From Eremophila alpestris peregrina (Eukaryota; Chordata; Aves; Passeriformes; Alaudidae), in contig WMCF01000035.1 of NCBI GenBank assembly GCA_009792885.1, positions 1,883,649 through 1,947,648 on the forward strand: 64,000 nt of DNA, read 5' to 3'. This document shows positions 1-14,800 of the stretch, in pieces. The notes below the pieces were generated by a model. The model made no database searches. It was not told where the DNA came from and saw nothing but the letters and a program-made list of their open reading frames with translations. Numbering within the stretch: position 1 is the stretch's first letter; each line of letters begins with the position of its first letter. The translations under genes were made by a program, and so were the position numbers.

Positions 1-3000
1 CCAATATTGCTCCTGCTCTCTCTGAGTTCTACCATGTGTCTGCATTGCCCCTTTAGTCTGGATTAGACTTGTGCTTTGGGGGCACCACTTCTGCTCTTCC
101 AGGTGTTTGGATCTGCAGAGTCTGGATTCTTTTCAAACACAGTTTAGCCAGAGGATGTTCCTCAGAGGTGCATCTGATAGGCTCCATCTGCTGCTGAGCA
201 TCCAGTCTTTGGAAACATGTTACATCAAATAGCCATTAAAAGCCTCTAAAAAACAAATAAATTTGAACATTGGGTCCTTAGCATTCAGTGTTTTGCTCTG
301 GAGGTCTGCTCAGTTTGGACCTCACTGTTTGCTCATATGGATATAGTCCTCCTAATACTTCAAACTGAATCTTCATATGACATTACTGTTCCTTTATATT
401 TTTACTTAATCCTGTTTTTTTCCTTCATTTCTGCCTTGCAGCACTGCTCTTACCTGTCTGGTTCATGGCATTGCTACTATTTTACTTCAGGACTGGGGCC
501 TGGCCCTTGTACTGTTTTGAATTGTGTTTCTTCAGGTTTTATTTTTCAATCACTTTTGAGAAATCTCTGTGATAGTCTTTTGGTAAATGTGACTTGACTT
601 GGCTTTCTTAGAGACAGCATTAATAACAGCTATTTCCGTAAGCAGAGATGTTGAAAGAAAAGAATCTGCAGCTGATCTAAAAGTTGTGGAGGGAAAGGTA
701 TTCATTTGACCTTATTCTGAACTGTATAGGTGTAGAAGAGCCTACTTTCTTATGGTCATGGCATAAGAATGTTTTAGAATGTGAGTAGGAGCTTGTTTTG
801 GGCTGTCAAAGGGAACATTAGGTGGCATATAGATCACGAGGTGAATCCAGCCTGTGTCCAAACAATATGTATAAATAATTTCCAGGATTAGCAGCAGCCA
901 CACTTTGAAGAACAGCACGTTGCTGCTATGTGCAAATTTCTTCTTCTGACAGTAGCTTTGCTTTGTGAGTATAGATACCTATTGTACTAACTCTTTTAAA
1001 TAATTATGGTGTACTTCTCTGAGGCTTTTCCTTTTTCATTATGGGGAAATAAAGCATTTATTTTTAGATTGTTACCTATGGAGACATAGTGCTGGTGTAG
1101 GTGTTGCATAATCTCCCCAAATAACTGTGGGTGAGTAAATTCCTGGGTGGGGGAATGGATGAAGCTGGTGGAGGTGACCAGCTTTGGCCAGCAGAAAGGG
1201 CCTGCCAACCCTGTGGCTGTGGAGGGGCTGCAGCATGATGACCCCATGCCACACTCTCTCAGAAGAGAGAGCTGGCTCAAAGAGCAGGCAGTGTGAAATC
1301 TGGTGGTGTCAGAGAGAGCGAGGCTGAGCTGCAAGGAAAATCTGCTGTTCTGTGGACACCAGGCAGGCATGGTATGAATCCATAGGAAAAGAGAAATGAT
1401 TAGTCCAGGTATGTGTAGTCACAGGATTGCAGTGAACCTGTCAGGACACGTGGCCTCAAGGGGAACTGCTTCAAAGAAACAAAACATTTTGTGTTCCTCA
1501 GCTGTACAGAGACATGGTCATAGTTTCAGTTATCCTGTATTCAGTATTCTTGTATTTCGGAATATTTGCTTTAAACGTAGCAAATGGTAGCCATTATCTG
1601 ACAAGCCTTCATTAGGCTGGAGGAAAGGCTGCAATTTGAGAGCTGGAATGGCTCTTGCAGCTTACCAGCCCTAAATTCTACCAAAATAACCTCATCACAG
1701 TCCTGACCCATCCTCTGCCTCAAGAAAATCACAGGTGTTTCTACTTGGCATTTTAAAGTGAAGGTGCTGGTTGAAATCTGATCACTTGCTCCTTCTCACT
1801 GCTCCTCTGATCCACTTTTATACTGTGCTAAGCCAGAAGGTTAGCTGTATTTACCAGCTTGGTGCTATAATGAATTATCAAAATAATGAAAACTACCTAC
1901 AGTTAACTTAATTTTAAGTGGTGATAAATACTGTGGAAAAACCAAAAGTCAACCAGACCTCAAAAAGTGACCATGGTGACTATACAGCACAGTAGAAAGC
2001 AGAGGTGGATGTGAGAGAAGTGTTATCTTTTTGAGCTTATTGTCTTTTGGCTTTCAGTACATAGCACAGTCTTGAGAGAAAGCAAATTACTGAACCAGAT
2101 TGTCATCAATCCTTGCTTTTCTGCAGCAAATAAGGACCCCTCACCCCATCCTTTGGCCACAGCTGAAATCACTTTAAAAGGGTAAAAGATTTTTCTCTCC
2201 CAGGTGTTTCAGTTTCTGAGTCTTATATAGCTTCCACCTGGGCCTCTCCTTTTAAGCTCATGTGTAGAATCCACTTACTGCTTTCAGTAGCAAGGAGTTG
2301 GTGGAAAGAGGAAGGTTTTCATGCTCTGAAGTTCACTGCTTCCAAAAACGAATTTTAAAAAATATTTTTCAACTAAAACAAGGATGCTCTGCTGGTGGAA
2401 ATAATCTTCAGTCCCTAAAAGGAAAGAAGTTTGTGTGGGAGCTTCTGACTGTGTGCTGCTATCAAAGCAGGTAATGCTGTGCTTTCTAGCTTTGATGTTA
2501 CTCAAGTGTGATTTCTTTTTGCCAGGTATAGCCTTGCTGTTTCATTGTACCTGAGAAACAAATGTTTTGCATTAACCTTCTTTGCTACAAAGGCTGTATC
2601 CTGAGTCTAAGAGGTTCAAGGTTTTTGTTTTCTCTTTTGGATTCTTTTTGGAGACTGAACTTGCATGCATGGGGTTTTCTTGAAGTTTTTAAGCCTTCAT
2701 GAGGGAGACTGCATGGGATTCATTGGTGATGAACTAGTGGTCATTGCATAGTCAGTGTTTTAAATTGCTGCATGTTTTTTGTGTAATGCTTGCAGGTTCT
2801 GGAGAAACATTTGTTTATTGGATACATTTGAGAAAATTTGTCTTCCTATTGATACTGAGTGTGTGAAAGCTTCAAGTATAACTTACATAGTTATGAGCAG
2901 TAAACTTCTTTGAGGCATTAAGATATCATCTGAGAAAAATGATTCTTTACTTTTATGAGCTAAATATGTTACTAACTTTTGCTGATATTTAAGGGTATAT

Positions 3001-6000
3001 AATAGTGTATTTTGTGGAATTGAATAATTTAAGATTTGTAGAGCACTGGAGTCTCTTCATGATGAAGCAATACTAATCCCTTTGTTTCATTATACAATAA
3101 ATGTGGTTAAAGTGATTGCAAGATTGTTCATGTGGTTGTTTTGAGGATGATATTATTAATTGATTCTAGAAGAAAAGGTGTTAAGACTTAAGAGAGAAAC
3201 ACACTTTGGGTTTGATGGTGTAAAAGAGGTCCATTTTAGTTGCTGATCCAGGTGCAGCTGAAAGAATGAGCTTGATGTGAGTTCAGAATTCATCAGGGTA
3301 CAGACTGTTTGTCAAGCTTTGCGTGGGAGAGTGAAAGGAGGAAGCCTGCAGTAGTTTCCCAGGGCTTTATCAGCTGTCCTTGCTGTATCATATAATGCAG
3401 GAAGTACCAATTGTCAGTTATATCGATTTGATATGAAGAATGAAACTTTGGAGAAAGTTCAATTCTCTTTGTAGTAAATACTAGGGAAAAAAATGTGAGC
3501 TAAAAATCTTTGTATTCTCTAGGGATGCTAAATGTGAAAAGCAGAGATATCTTACAGAATTATATGGAGCAGTGCTTCATAATTCTTAATGAATATTTTA
3601 ATGCAATAATAAAATCAGATAGTGAATTAATATTAAGTTTTAACAAAATATTTTATAATAATTACATCCAATGTAACTTGTGAAATGAGCTCCAATACTG
3701 TCACAACTGTTTTGCTGATAGAATTTATAATTTGATACTGAATCCATCTTTCATAAAGTAGCATTACTGGTTGTCTGGTGTGTTTTAGGAATATGAAGCT
3801 AAAAATGTAAATGCAATTTTTAATTGTTGTCCAGTTCTGCTATTTTTTGCTATCAATGCTGAATACTTGTTGTAGTAGTCTGTTTCTACCAGAGCTTCTT
3901 AAAGCTCTGTAAAATAAATAGATTGCAGACACTTGGAACTTTGAGGAATGTCCCAATAAGACTCAAAAAAGAATGGAAAGCTGTATGCATTATTTAGTCT
4001 AATAATAAATTTGAACTATTGTAAGTGAAAGGGTTTTCTTGCTTTGTTATTTGCTTTCTCAGCAATTTAACAGATGTGACTATTCCTCTTTTCTAGATTG
4101 CAAAGGATTTTGATGAGATGCAATAAAGCCCTTTTTTCCCCTAATAATAATGATGATAGTCTCATGGTGGGAATTTAAAATCTAATATTTTCAGGAATTT
4201 TTTTCTGCACTTATTCTGCTAATGTTAGCTCAAGTGAGTTAGATAAAGAACAGAGAATAGGAATGTGAATTATTCTGTGTTACATGTATTTTGCTGTACA
4301 CTCATACATATAAAATAAATTACATCTATATGGCTTAGGGATAAATAAATCCACTGTAACACAGGTGAAGTCAAGTTTTGGAATCGTGAAAAAAATGCCT
4401 ACTGAAAGCAAGAGAGGTAGAAAATTAATTTAGCGTTGTTAAGTAACACACCTTAGTTAAGGTAACATGCTATATGATAACATAGTTTAAAGTTTATCTT
4501 TTTTGCAAGATTAATATATTGATATTCACTTGACAACTTTTAGTATTAGAACTGTGCATACACACATTTTCACTTTGAGAATCTAGGTACTTCAGCAGGT
4601 ACATGTAACTGATAAATCTTTTTGTAGTTGTCAAAACAACTTTGTACTTTTTCTTTTACAACTAAAAGCACTTTGACAGTCTGAAACCTGGTATATCAAT
4701 AGGGAAAGCAAACAGACTATTAATTTTAGTACCACATTTCACTGAGTTTTGACATTTTTGAAATATATCACTTCAAAACACCGAGACACAGATGATTAAA
4801 GGTTGTTACTGGCAAAAATGTTGTTGGTTATCAGTGTTACTGATATCACTCAGTGACATCTTTGCATACTGGTTGAGTCTTGTTTGAAAATCAGGGTACT
4901 TTGACCATATGGACTATATCTGCATATCTCATTGTAGTCTATGCATAGTTTCTATGCCTTGAGGGCCTCCCTTCCCTCCAAAAGAAAAATAAATGGCAAC
5001 AAAAACCTCAAGCTAGCCTGGTTGCTGCTTGGTGGTTGTCATCTACCTGTCAGCTCTCAGTTTTGTTGAAGTGTGGAACAGCGTTGTCCTGATGTCTGAA
5101 GTCGCTCACAATTAGCTGGAACTAGAGATGCTGCCAGGTTAGGACTGGTTTAAAAAGATAAAACAGGCTTATGATGACCTGGTGTTTGTTTTTCAGTCTG
5201 GGGAAGTTGCAGTGTGTTTGTCCATAGCATGTGCTGTAGTCTGAAATAGGATCTTTGCAAAAACACTGCGTGGAGCCTGTTTCCCCAGTGCACTCATAAT
5301 GGCTTTTGGTTTCTGCTTGTTTCTGTGTGCAACTGGATAACTTTCTCCTTTTAAGCTGTTGAGAAATCACAGACATTATTAAGGAGGTGATTCCAGACAC
5401 CAAAACTAGATGGGAATATACAGTTTTCCTTGTAAAGTTTCACAGCTGATGCAAGAGCATTTTTCAATGTGGTCTTGGTGAAAATACTTCAAAAATAAAG
5501 GCATAAGCATAGCTTTTAATAGCATTGTTAATATGGAGCTCAGTCCATTAGGACAACATGAATACTTTGCTTTTTCTGCTGGAGAAAGAAACAAACAAGC
5601 ATGAAGTGAGCATAAGGGTTGTCTGACTGGAATTTGAGGTGCTAAGGAGAAGACTTGCAGGGTGTGCTCTGTGTGGAGTCTGGGTGCTCTGTCACAGGGA
5701 TGACTTCTTAGCTTATGTGCATGTAATGTGGTTTTGCTCATTGTGTGTGCTTAGAAGAGTTAATGTGGGACAGTTTAAAGCTTTCTCAAATTTCCCTTGA
5801 AAGATGAATCATCCTAGGCTTTTCTAGAGTAAAGTTTGGGTTTACTGTTGATTTACTTCTGTTCACATATGAATGTGTATCTGAAAACTTTTTGAAGTGG
5901 TAATGAAAATACATTCACCGGTTTTTGTCTTTTTAAAAGAATTTATTTTTAAATTTTGGTATAATTTTGTATTTCAGTGAATTGTTGGAGACTGTTAGCT

Positions 6001-8130
6001 GAAATATTATGCAACGTTAAATGTATATTTATTATGTTTTCTCTTTCAGTTTTTGTGACTGCAAGCCTTCTGTGTAGTGTATAAATTGTTCAGCATGCAC
6101 TGTGGTTTAGAAAAAAAAGTAACTCAGGGAAAATGACTACTCAGTGTTGAGTATGTACACTTGTTCTAAGAGGTCAGTTATCAGATGCTGTAGCTCTCCC
6201 TATGTAGAATGTTTTTGGTACATGTTTATTTATCCAGCTTTCTTTCCTGTTTACTTATCAGCACTGGTGAGTAACATCCATGCTTGTTTGTCTTCTTACT
6301 TACTTTTTGTTTGTATAATAGACAGAAAAACCCAGCAATACAGTAGGAGAATGATTGATTGATTGTGGGATGGAGCTATAGTCTGACTCACCTCCTATAA
6401 AGTAATATCACAAATATTAATGGACACACATTTCACATGAGCCTAATTATTTTTTTCAACATGTTTTTTGGACTCCTGAGACTTGCCCTGACAATAGTTT
6501 TGGGCATAATCAATATTAATTTTTATTGCTTTTGCAAAGCGAATTTGAAATTTGTGTGAGAACAGGATGTCTGGAGATGAGTTGCTTTAATTGTTTTGCT
6601 GCCAAACTCTTGGCAGCCCAATAGGATGTCTTTAAATGAATCCTGTTTCTTAGCCTTGGATATCTAGGTCTCGAGGGGTGTCTTTAGCAGTGCTAGCCCA
6701 TCAGCAGTCAGTCTTAACTTACTAATGTTCTCCTTTTAACAACTTCAAAGTGGAAGTATGCTAGCAATCTGTATGTTGACTTTGTTACAGAATTTCATGA
6801 TAACTGCCTGTCTGGGAAGCATTGTTTAATGGGTGGTGGTAGAAGTCAGCACTGATACAGGCTTGTCTTAGTAGAAATTGAAAGATGTGCTCAGTGAAAA
6901 AGGGAAAGCAGTTACATACCATGATGCTTTTTCAGGTGCCAAAATTTACTCACATGGAACAGAAAAAGGCTTTTCATCTGTCTGTGGTTAATTGATTGAA
7001 AGTTCCCATACTCTTGTATCTCTAGGTCTGTGCCCATCCTGTTCTTGGAATCACAATTCAGACATTAGGGAAACTTCTAAGTCACTTAACACTTGAGTAC
7101 TCTACTGAGTTTCTAATCAAAATGGGTATTTGTATGTGTTACTTTCTCACAGAGGAAATATTTCTAGATTAAAGCTGCATTAAACATCAAGCCCTGCTGC
7201 TGAAAAACGGGATCATGATACACTGAGGTCCTGGTAAAGGGCCTTTTTCATTTCACTTACCAAGTGTTTATTCTCTGTATAGAAGTCCTTGAAAGATGTT
7301 CATTTACATGGAGGAAAAGGATTATTTGCAAAACAGATGCTGTGTGCCTGTAACTTCTTGTGGGGGTGAAAATGAAGTGCCTAAGAAATCTGTACTTAGT
7401 AGAAAACATGCTGGAGTTTGAGATGTCTCCTAACATTATACATAACACAAAAGCAAATTTCCCAGTGCTGGAGTCAGTAACACTACCACCAATGAAGATT
7501 AGCTGAGGCTTTACCAGATTATATACTCAGACTCTAAGAGGATTTGTCACTGGGGAATGGGGAGTTGTGGTTTTGGGTTTTCTAAATTTTTTCTAAAGTA
7601 AATGAAGATGAGGTAAAGTTTACCTACGGAGAATAAATATGTTGAACTGAGAGGAGTTTGAAATGTGCAAAATATTCCTTTTGTAATCTTTTATTATTAT
7701 TTCACAGAGATGAGCCTTATAAATGTTGGTACTTCCCAGAGCACTGATTCTGTTGTTCCCACTGTTGCCTTAATATCCATTCCTTTGATGTTGCAATGAG
7801 ATTTTATTTTTCTTCTCTCAGCAAAGTCATTTGTATGTACTAGTTTCAGCTCAAGAGACAACCAACCAATATTTTCCTAGCGCATAAGGATGTAACTTTA
7901 CATTTAAATTTATTGTAAAACACTGTGCTCATCTGTAATTATATTACTTTAAAATAAAGCCTTCATCTTCTCTAAGATCTTTTGATGTCCCTTGCCTGCT
8001 GACTCTTTTTTTCTTGTTCCCACTTACGTTAATGTGAAGAGACAGTTGAGTAAATGCACAATGAACTTCAAAACCTAGTAATTGTTTTTCAGAAAGAATG
8101 AAACTTGTGAATTAGATATGGATTGTAAAA
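1..8130. other. AT-rich non-coding stretch, no gene recognised
   Basis: No convincing exon, RNA gene or transposon was seen. Open frames here are short, lack paired splice sites and show no coding-like third-position bias. A relatively GC-richer patch at about 1150-1360 contains a 124-codon minus-strand frame, but its composition explains the lack of stops. A small hairpin, CTCTCTC/GAGAGAG, lies at 1254-1271. The interval from 2.5 to 7.9 kb is monotonous T- and A-rich sequence typical of intron or intergenic DNA. Confidence 0.6.
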
Positions 8131-8134
8131 GAAC

Positions 8135-8420
8135 ACCAGAGCTGATTAGTGTTCGTTCGGTTTGCCTGCTGGACCGTTCTGACACCTGTCTTCCCGCTTT
8201 CCCCATAAATGCCATTGCTGATCCCTCTATACTGCCAGTCACATGACAGCCAGGGAGAACTTGTGGGTGGGAGTTAAAAGACTCCCAGTGAACCTTGTCA
8301 GGCTTAGCAATTCATGAAACTCGACATAAAAGGCAACGTTAAACAAAGATGAGTTGAATCCATTTACATGCAAACTGTAGTTATCTGTATGAAAAAAGCC
8401 AGGAAAGGGGGAATGTTGAA
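8135..8420. promoter_or_regulatory. Candidate conserved non-coding element (enhancer-like)
   Basis: At least six CpG sites occur within about 230 bp (for example in GTTCGTTCGG, GGACCGTT and CAACGTT), in a neighbourhood where CpG is rare. No long open frame crosses it. It contains E-box-type words (CACATG, CACCTG), a GATTAG homeodomain-type word and a GGGAGT/ACTCCC mini-hairpin. CpG retention in CpG-poor DNA often marks sequence under constraint. The enhancer role is inference. The borders are approximate. Confidence 0.3.
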
Positions 8421-8679
8421 GGGGTTACTATTTCTTTCTTCCCTTTAGGATGTGTAGATAATGAGTTGTGTAAGGCTTAGAGGGGGGAAAAATAAGCCAA
8501 CTTCCAAGGCATTGAAAAATTGCTTTTTAGGAAAAATCCTTTTCATCCTAACCATCTGGTTGCATCTTGTTTACAGCACAGTGTGCCAGTTTGTGCTTAT
8601 TAATCATGCTTACACAAGTATCTTAATTACTCCCCATGTAGCTGCTCTGTTTTGAACTCAGAAGTTGACCTTTCTCTTT

Positions 8680-8870
8680 TTATTCCTTTAAACCATTAAT
8701 CATACATAATCAACGCCAGTGGGGCAGAGCCATGGAGAAGTCTACCCAGATTCCAAAAGCACATGGTAGTCCTGAGCAACTGTGTAGACAGGAGTGATTG
8801 CACTGCTATCAGTCAGGCATATCTTAATTAATGACTGCTTGGTGAGTGTGCATACTGACATGACTGTAAC
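8680..8870. promoter_or_regulatory. Possible second regulatory island
   Basis: The segment holds clustered homeodomain-like words (CATTAATCAT, CATAATCA, CTTAATTAATGA) around a GC-richer core with one CpG. It has no coding frame. It lies about 300 bp from the stronger island upstream and may belong to the same element. Evidence is weak and rests on word composition only. Confidence 0.18.
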
Positions 8871-11800
8871 CCAATTCTGTTCCCTGCTTTTGCTTCTGTT
8901 GAGATAACAGTTGCCCTATGATACTGGAGATCATTTTAAAAAGTCTCTGTATGTAGAAAAACGTTCAGAGACAACATATGAGTGAAAATATTTGCTTCTC
9001 TTGTCTATGTGCTCCCATTGCTTCTGTAGTAATTGAAATTTAGAGAGGGTGGCCAGAAAATGCTCTAGGCTCTAGATTCTTCTAGAATAAATATGTTAGA
9101 AGAGGGTGGTTTTTTCCAAAGTAACTTGAGTAACAAATGTATTCCTCTTCTCCCCTTCTCTATTAAAAGAAAGGCAGCGGGAGAGGGAGAAATTGTTTTG
9201 AAAAAGCACGGATTTGAGAATACAGAGTGGAATTTCAGAAACAGCACTTTGGTTTCTAGTGTACTAGGCAAGCTGTAGTATGCACAAGTAATTTAGCCTG
9301 CCCTGAAACTCCTCAGCGTGATGAAAATTTTATCAGTGGTGTAAAAAAGACAACTATCCAGCCTACTCATTTAGTCAGCTAACATGTTTATATACACAGG
9401 GAAGAAAAAAAAAAGGGTTTGCAAGTATGACTTGCATTTTCTCTCTACTGCTTTTGTTTTTCTGTTTCTTTTTGCCATAAACTGTGTATTTAGAATTTAT
9501 GCTGTCCAATCTCAGTTCCACTGGAGATGCAATTTTCACTTACAGGAGCTTTGACTACAGTTAAGCCTGTCTTAAAAGCATTGTGAGCCACCATCATAAT
9601 AAGCAATTTGTTTATTTTTATTGCCAGCATGGAAAAAGAAAATATTTCCCAATAAACCACAGCAGGAAAAGTAAAAGATTAAAAACCAGTATCAAAAAAC
9701 CTGTATCATGGAAAATATTAATATTTAGTTCAGGTGAAAGTTTTGCCATTCCAAATGTAGAATGCTGTGTCTTCTTATGTTTAAAAAAATACTTATTCAG
9801 AAGCAGAGTATATGGTGTGTGAGCTGAACTGTTTCATCCAGTCTAGTGAACAGTTGTGCTGTTTTTCATTGGACAATTTCTTTTCTTTGAGCTGAAAAAT
9901 TTTCTCAGCCTTTTTGCATAGTTTTGGTGTTTTGATGTCCTTGCACTTTTGGTGTTCCCTAGCAGGTTCCTTGAGTGTTGTTAAACAATCTAGCACAAAC
10001 AAGTAAAAATTTATTCAGAGAAAATAATTTTGAGACCCTAAAAGAAAACACTTAGATTTTGCATAGAGGAACTCTTGCTGGCCTCAGACTTTAGGTTTAT
10101 CTTCCTTCCCATATGGCCAGCTAATGATTATTTCCAAGTACAGACTGTAGGTCTTGTAAAACAGAAAAATCTTGCTGATGAGATGCAGTATTGACAAAAT
10201 ATGGTCACACAGCATGAATAGGTGGCTAGGAGTAGCAGAGCTGAGCAGGGCCAGGCTGGGCTGTGCTGCTCAGGTGCAGGGTGAGCCCAGCCTCCCACTG
10301 CCAGAGAGGAGCCATGGGCAGCTCCTGCCTGCTGCTTACACCAGCTGTGTGGCCTTGCCTTTATCTAGGGCTGCAGCAACAAGCTCTCATCTAAACATCC
10401 TTTTATTTGGCAGTAGAAATGAAACATAGAGTTGTTTTCATTGAGGAAAATCTGGGAAGGGCTGAACTGAGCCAAAAGGAGTAGCCTTTCTAAGGATGGC
10501 ATCTGCACTGTGGGCTGTGCCCTCGCTGGAGGCCCTGTCCCATGCTGCACAGCTCGGGCTTCCCAGCAGCTGAAGGGCTGTGAGATTATCTGTATGATCC
10601 TAGTTTTCTTATGGTGTTAACTCCCATAGCAGGTACACTGCTGCACAGAGTCCAAGTGCTTTGCTTTGTGGGATCAAACTGAACCAACACCTGCTGGTAC
10701 AACATGCAAAGCTCTTGACTGCCCAAAGTATCTCACTGTTGTTTCCTTCCTGCATGGTTCTGTTCTGCTGTCTGCTGTTGTCTGATTATATTGAATCTCT
10801 TTGTTTTCTTTGAACATTTAAACTGTAACTCAGAGGACTGAGTCAGAGGGTTCTGTGCTGGAGGCGTGCATCTTGAAGTGTTTTTGTGCTGCAGTGCTTG
10901 CAAAGGCATTATGTTGAGGAGATAAATGAGAAGAGTTGTTCTCCTGTGCAAGGAGCAGGCAGAATGACAAGGTAGAGAGAGACTGATGGTGGGGCAGATG
11001 AGTTACCTTTCACCAGAAGCAGATTTTAATACCGGAGTATTTTTCTGGTAGAGGCTCTATTTCAGAAGCTTCTATTGGTTCCTTTGCCTGGAATTTTGAT
11101 TGCATGTCAGCTGAAATGATGATGTTATTCAAAAGGAATTCCTGTGATTTGTATAAATGAGGAGAACATGGAAACAGTTGTTCCCATCAATGACTGTTAA
11201 AATGTTATGACCTACTGTACCTCTCATTTTACATCTTCATTCTGCCTTGTTCTGCTGTATATCTGATAACCTTGTTATTAGGTCTTCATGTACTTCACTG
11301 TTTCTCCTCCTTCAGATTATTTTATAGCCTAACATTGTAAATCTATCTCCATAATTAGGAATGGGGTTGTTTCCTGCATAAATGCCACAGTTTTCATCCC
11401 ACATACTTTTAAGGGAAACATTTTGTTTCTAGTCATTGTATCATTGAAGAAAGTAGTGCTTTAATGCCTTCTTTCCTCTTTAATGTGTTTTAATCATTGC
11501 TTTTACTTCATGCTTATTTTCAGTTTTCTATTTATGTAGTTCATTCTTTAATTCTACTGTCAAGTCATGGGAAATGTGTATTTTGCCCTCTTGAAATAAA
11601 TACGTGACTATCTCAAGTGAATTTTAATTGTCTTCTGTAAAGCTTTTCATTAGTGTGTTTGATGTTATATTATGCGTACACAGTAGATCTAAGAGAGGAA
11701 AATGCCTATGTGAAACCAACATTATAGAACTATAATTAATCTTAAACACCTTGATAAGAACAAAAATAATCCAGGGATATGCTATTTGTTAGAACACAGG

Positions 11801-14800
11801 CTGCTGAAAAATGGCATAGGTGCTCAATTTAAAGTTCTTGGAACCGTGCATCTGTGGTGGCTGTACAACTGTAGTGACAAGTACTTGTTGGCTTCTGTAA
11901 GTGAGCACAAGGACATTCTTCACCTGGAAAGTGGTGTGGGTTTTTTCCCCTTCTGCCAAATACAACTATTTGCATATTCATACTATGGAGAAATAGGGAC
12001 CCTCAGCTTTATGTGGAAGGTTAGTTTTACCATTGTGAAAGTGTCTGTTGTTTTGGTGGAGGAAGGATAAACGTAACTATTTTTCTATTAATGTTTAAAG
12101 ATTTCTTTTACAGTTAGTTAAATAAAGTGGCTGTTTCTATGTTAAAATTTAGGTTTGATATAAACATAGAACTTCATCTATGAAAGCTGGATTGCCTTGT
12201 TCTTGCTGGCACCTCAGAAAGAGATACTGAAGCCTGAATTCTATAAAACTCACAGATACAAACTGGGGAAGGTGTTGTTTTATGTATCATTTTCTTGGCA
12301 GCAGTTTTAATTGAAAATATTTCCTCTATCAGTGCTGACTGTTTGTTTCCACTTTTGTGTTACCTCCTTAGCTGTCCTAGCACATCTGACAGGCAGTGTG
12401 CTGTGCAAGCAGGCCTGAAAACAACTGGGGGGAAGAGGGGAATGCCTTGGACTGGAGTCATGGCTGAGAACAGCATGGCCACATGCTGCAGCCTCAGTTC
12501 TGGGGCATTGCTTACTCTCTTGGTGGGGTAGGAAGGCAGAGATGTGTTGCATATTTCGGGTTTTTTTTTCTTCCCTGCTCTTTTGGGCTTTGTGGTAGAT
12601 GCAGCCTTTTGGATAGTTTGGTCCTGTTTGTTTCTGTTTTTCCCAAGTCACTCAGAAATCCTGAGTATAGGCTTCATCTGTGTATCCATTCATGTAACAC
12701 CTGTAGTGAAAGATGGATGAAGGCATAGTGTTAGAATGAAATACAGGATGTTTTGTACAATTATGTTATGATTTGTTTGGAAAACATGGTTTAAAGGCTT
12801 GAATTCTAACCCCAGAAATTATTACTAAAAGAAACAAAATGGATGAAAATATTTTAATGGGCATAAAGGAGTTGCACTATAGGTAACATTTCATGTTGTA
12901 TGTATATTGAGAGATGGATTGAGATTAAAATGGATTCCTAGGTCTTCATAGTTATGATGCTCTGTTAAGAAAAAACATGTTTTCAAATGTTGTTTCTCAT
13001 TCCAGTGTTACTGTCCACCAATAAGGTCAGTAACACATTAGGGTTGGGAAGAGGCCCCTTACAGCTTAAATATGTACAGATCTTTTAAAGAATTGTGAGC
13101 ATGATGAAAGGGATATTGTAACAGGTAGTCTAATGTGCTCCTTTTATGTTTTGCTTTTTGTTTCTCTTTTTACTGTGCAGGTATTAACTTGTTCATAATA
13201 CGTATTTTTTTTTTTTTTGCCTAGTAGTAGTATGTCTGTCTTTCAATATGTCAGTAATTATTCCTCTCAGAAATAAGAAAACAAACAAAACCAGCCCCAA
13301 AATCCTTACTCGAGATGTAAATTAGGGATTATAAATATTTGCAGAGTCTATCAGTCCTTGATAATATGCTGTTGGCTAGGTTATAATCACCTGAGTTTCT
13401 TATTGCCTCATGTGCAGTTGTGTTGTGGTGATTTCTCTAAGAACCATACTGGTACCTTCCTTTGTAGTATGATATGAATGGGAATAAGTTTTTCAGTATG
13501 TTTTGAATGAAATATTAACATTGCAGAGTAGAATTAATATGAGAGGTCAAATTAATGCTGTCCTTTACATAATGTGAAGGCTGAATGTAAATCAACCAGT
13601 TATCCCTGTTTATATACTCTGAATCATTTTTTGTCTTATCTCAAATGTTGATCTGTCCTTGACATCACTTTGGAGCCTGAGCTAAACCCATGGAGATGAT
13701 AGTATTAGTGCAGTGTCAGTTCTGTCATTTGGAAGCCTTCCTCAGTCAAATTGCAGCCTGAAGACAGTCCAATATAACTGTACACAGATGTCCTTTAAAA
13801 TTTGCTTTACGCTTCAAAGATGACTGAAGGATAACAGAATAATATTTTTTTAATTCAAAAATCAATTTAGATATTGATATATTTTTAAGGGCAGTTTGAA
13901 AGTATAGACTATAGTAGCCAAGTATTCTGTGGTTGTCAATCTCAGCACAGTTCCTATTTCTCTCTCCTTTACATTATGATAAGTAATTTAAGTATTGCAG
14001 ATGAAAATATCTTGTTAAGATTCACTTGATGGCATCATTAAGCAGCACAATATTTCAAAAATAAAATATGACCACTTTTTTTGCCCTTAGGATCACTTAA
14101 CATCAAACAGTATTTCATCAATTTAGAGTTTCTACTTTTAGAGTTAAGAAAATATTTTATTCTTAATAAAGTCGTACCATTGTGTAACTTTCTGATAGTG
14201 AAAAAATTTCTGCAGTGGAAAAATTATGATAATGATTCAGGAGAAGGAAAACAGTTTGTATAGCTGTAATGTATAATCTAATTTTAGTGTTAATTTTTGA
14301 AAATCTGAAGCATACTTTGTACCAAAACTACAGTCTGTGTGTTTTGGCTATCAGCTAATGATTTTTCTGGATCTTGAAACTGTTAATTTAGCATGAGAAT
14401 TCTTTCTTTTCTGTTCTCCTTCCCTTGCTCCCCCCTCCCCAGTTTATTAGCAGTGACCTTTTTAAAGATGAAATGATCACAAATAGTCACTGGACAGCTG
14501 GCCCTTTAACTGGAAGTTAATGGCAGCATTTTTGCTGTGATAAATACATTGAAGTCAAGTCACTGCAGTGAGGAAACCCATCCTCCAGTCTCCTTATCCT
14601 GCCTCCAACTAGGGTACTGGGATGATACTGTTTGATGACATATTGAGTGAAATACATAGTGGATTTGCAAAAATATGTTCCAGTGGTAAAATATGCACTT
14701 TTTCTCATGACCAGCACCAGACATTTATATTTCTGTTCCCAGTTGTACTGAACAACATCATTATGCTGATTAACTGTGCCAGTGCCAAAGCAAAACTTCT

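Noticed and set aside
996..1370. 124-codon minus-strand open frame
   Set aside because: Sits in a locally GC-richer patch where stops are rarer, has no splice pair and no recognisable domain.
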